Positions 52,690-52,949 of a DNA stretch of 52,949 nt are shown piece after piece. The stretch's first letter is position 1. Each line of letters opens with the position of its first letter. Both the position numbers and the translations under genes were made by a program. Source of the stretch: Nemertoderma westbladi (Eukaryota > Xenacoelomorpha > Nemertodermatida > Nemertodermatidae); assembly GCA_032718475.1 (NCBI GenBank), contig JAUCBJ010001829.1, positions 1 through 52,949 of the forward strand. The letters are read 5' to 3'. The notes beneath the pieces were generated by a model. That model had not been told where the DNA came from, did not search any database, and saw only the letters and a list, made by a program, of their open reading frames with translations.

Positions 52690-52780
52690 TCTTCTAGGGT
52701 TCGAACTCACGACCTTCTAATTAGAAAACTAAGCAAATGATTAGCTTGAAGGCCTTAGACCCTTAATCGGAGGCATCGGG
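52690..52780 (-). repeat. tRNA-like relic with B box
   Basis: The minus strand reads GGTCTAAGGC (tRNA-Leu/Ser-like D arm), CCTTC...GAAGG able to pair as an anticodon stem around a 30-nt interior, and a B box GAGTTCGAACCC. The T stem is not paired and there is no plausible acceptor stem, so a tRNA-derived repeat is more likely than a gene. Confidence 0.5.
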
Positions 52781-52827
52781 CAGACAATGAGAGAGCAGAT
52801 GCGAGTACAGTGGTAAAGCCCATCCAT

Positions 52828-52949
52828 GGTGAGGCATAGTCTATGCCTCAGTGAGTCATAGTCTATGCCTCAGTGCCTCAGTGAGGCATAGTCTATCCCT
52901 CAGTGAGTCATAGTCTATGCCTCAGTGAGGCATATTCTATGCCTCAGTA
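52828..52949. repeat. Palindromic satellite, opposite orientation, cut by window end
   Basis: TGAGGCATAG-T-CTATGCCTCA units, the reverse complement of the array at 50084-50727, begin directly outside the right inverted repeat and continue to the last base of the window. Confidence 0.9.

Larger units (their letters stand above)
50892..52827 (+). mobile_element. Gene-bearing unit with perfect 43-bp inverted repeats
   Basis: 50892-50934 is the exact reverse complement of 52785-52827 (core GGGCTTTACCACTGTACTCG). The palindromic satellite abuts the right repeat directly and lies 164 bp outside the left one, in opposite orientations, so the symmetry extends outward. The unit holds a promoter and two plus-strand ORFs. 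No transposase is recognised. It could be a non-autonomous transposon that captured host sequence, part of a larger DNA element cut by the window end, or a recombination-generated inversion structure. Confidence 0.8.

Noticed and set aside
52690-52780. Intron-containing tRNA-Leu/Ser gene
   Set aside because: CCTTC/GAAGG could be an anticodon stem, but position 33 is not T and the T stem is unpaired.

Overview
The window is repeat-dense, AT-rich metazoan nuclear DNA. It carries BEL/Pao, LINE, hAT-like and piggyBac-like elements, tRNA-derived SINEs and an intronless Cys-loop receptor-like gene. It has no bacterial operons, rRNA or CRISPR. The element mix suggests a marine or other invertebrate, but the species cannot be named from sequence alone. 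Most of the window is transposon nested in transposon. Only two stretches look like genes that are not obvious retroelement polyproteins: the receptor at 45.3-46.6 kb and a two-ORF unit at 51.2-52.2 kb.

Layout. 0.8-1.7 kb is a non-coding element with perfect 38-bp terminal inverted repeats. 2.2-4.0 kb is a foldback element with a near-perfect 164-bp palindrome, interrupted by a 5'-truncated LINE. 4161-23045 is a complete 18.9-kb BEL/Pao-type LTR retrotransposon, with 2258-bp LTRs and a 5-bp target duplication (AAGGA). After its gag, protease/RT/RNase H and integrase it has two further large ORFs of unknown function, the second with three CCHC zinc knuckles. 23.2-35.2 kb holds LINE fragments, a SINE, foldbacks and tandem repeats. 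35231-41262 is a hAT-like element (8-bp duplication) that swallowed a LINE, whose endonuclease region has expanded into an in-frame 87-bp minisatellite. 42.6-44.0 kb is a TTAA-flanked piggyBac-like non-autonomous element. 46.9-48.5 kb is a LINE copy with a 19-bp target duplication. 48.5-50.7 kb is a MITE, a 235-bp tandem repeat with CTCF-like motifs, a SINE and a palindromic satellite. From 50.9 kb to the window end lies a unit with perfect 43-bp inverted repeats. It has a CCAAT/TATA promoter, a small zinc-finger ORF and an acidic coiled-coil ORF, and palindromic satellite in opposite orientation lies on its two sides.

The strongest candidates for something undescribed are: (1) the post-integrase, Gag-like ORF pair of the BEL/Pao element; (2) eight copies of one 16-bp palindrome scattered through that element in different reading frames, one with a compensatory change; (3) strong enrichment of AGGTAAG, a U1/5' splice-site-like heptamer, in its gag-pol; and (4) the 50.9-52.8 kb inverted-repeat unit. 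Counts and alignments were made by eye, and no database search was possible.
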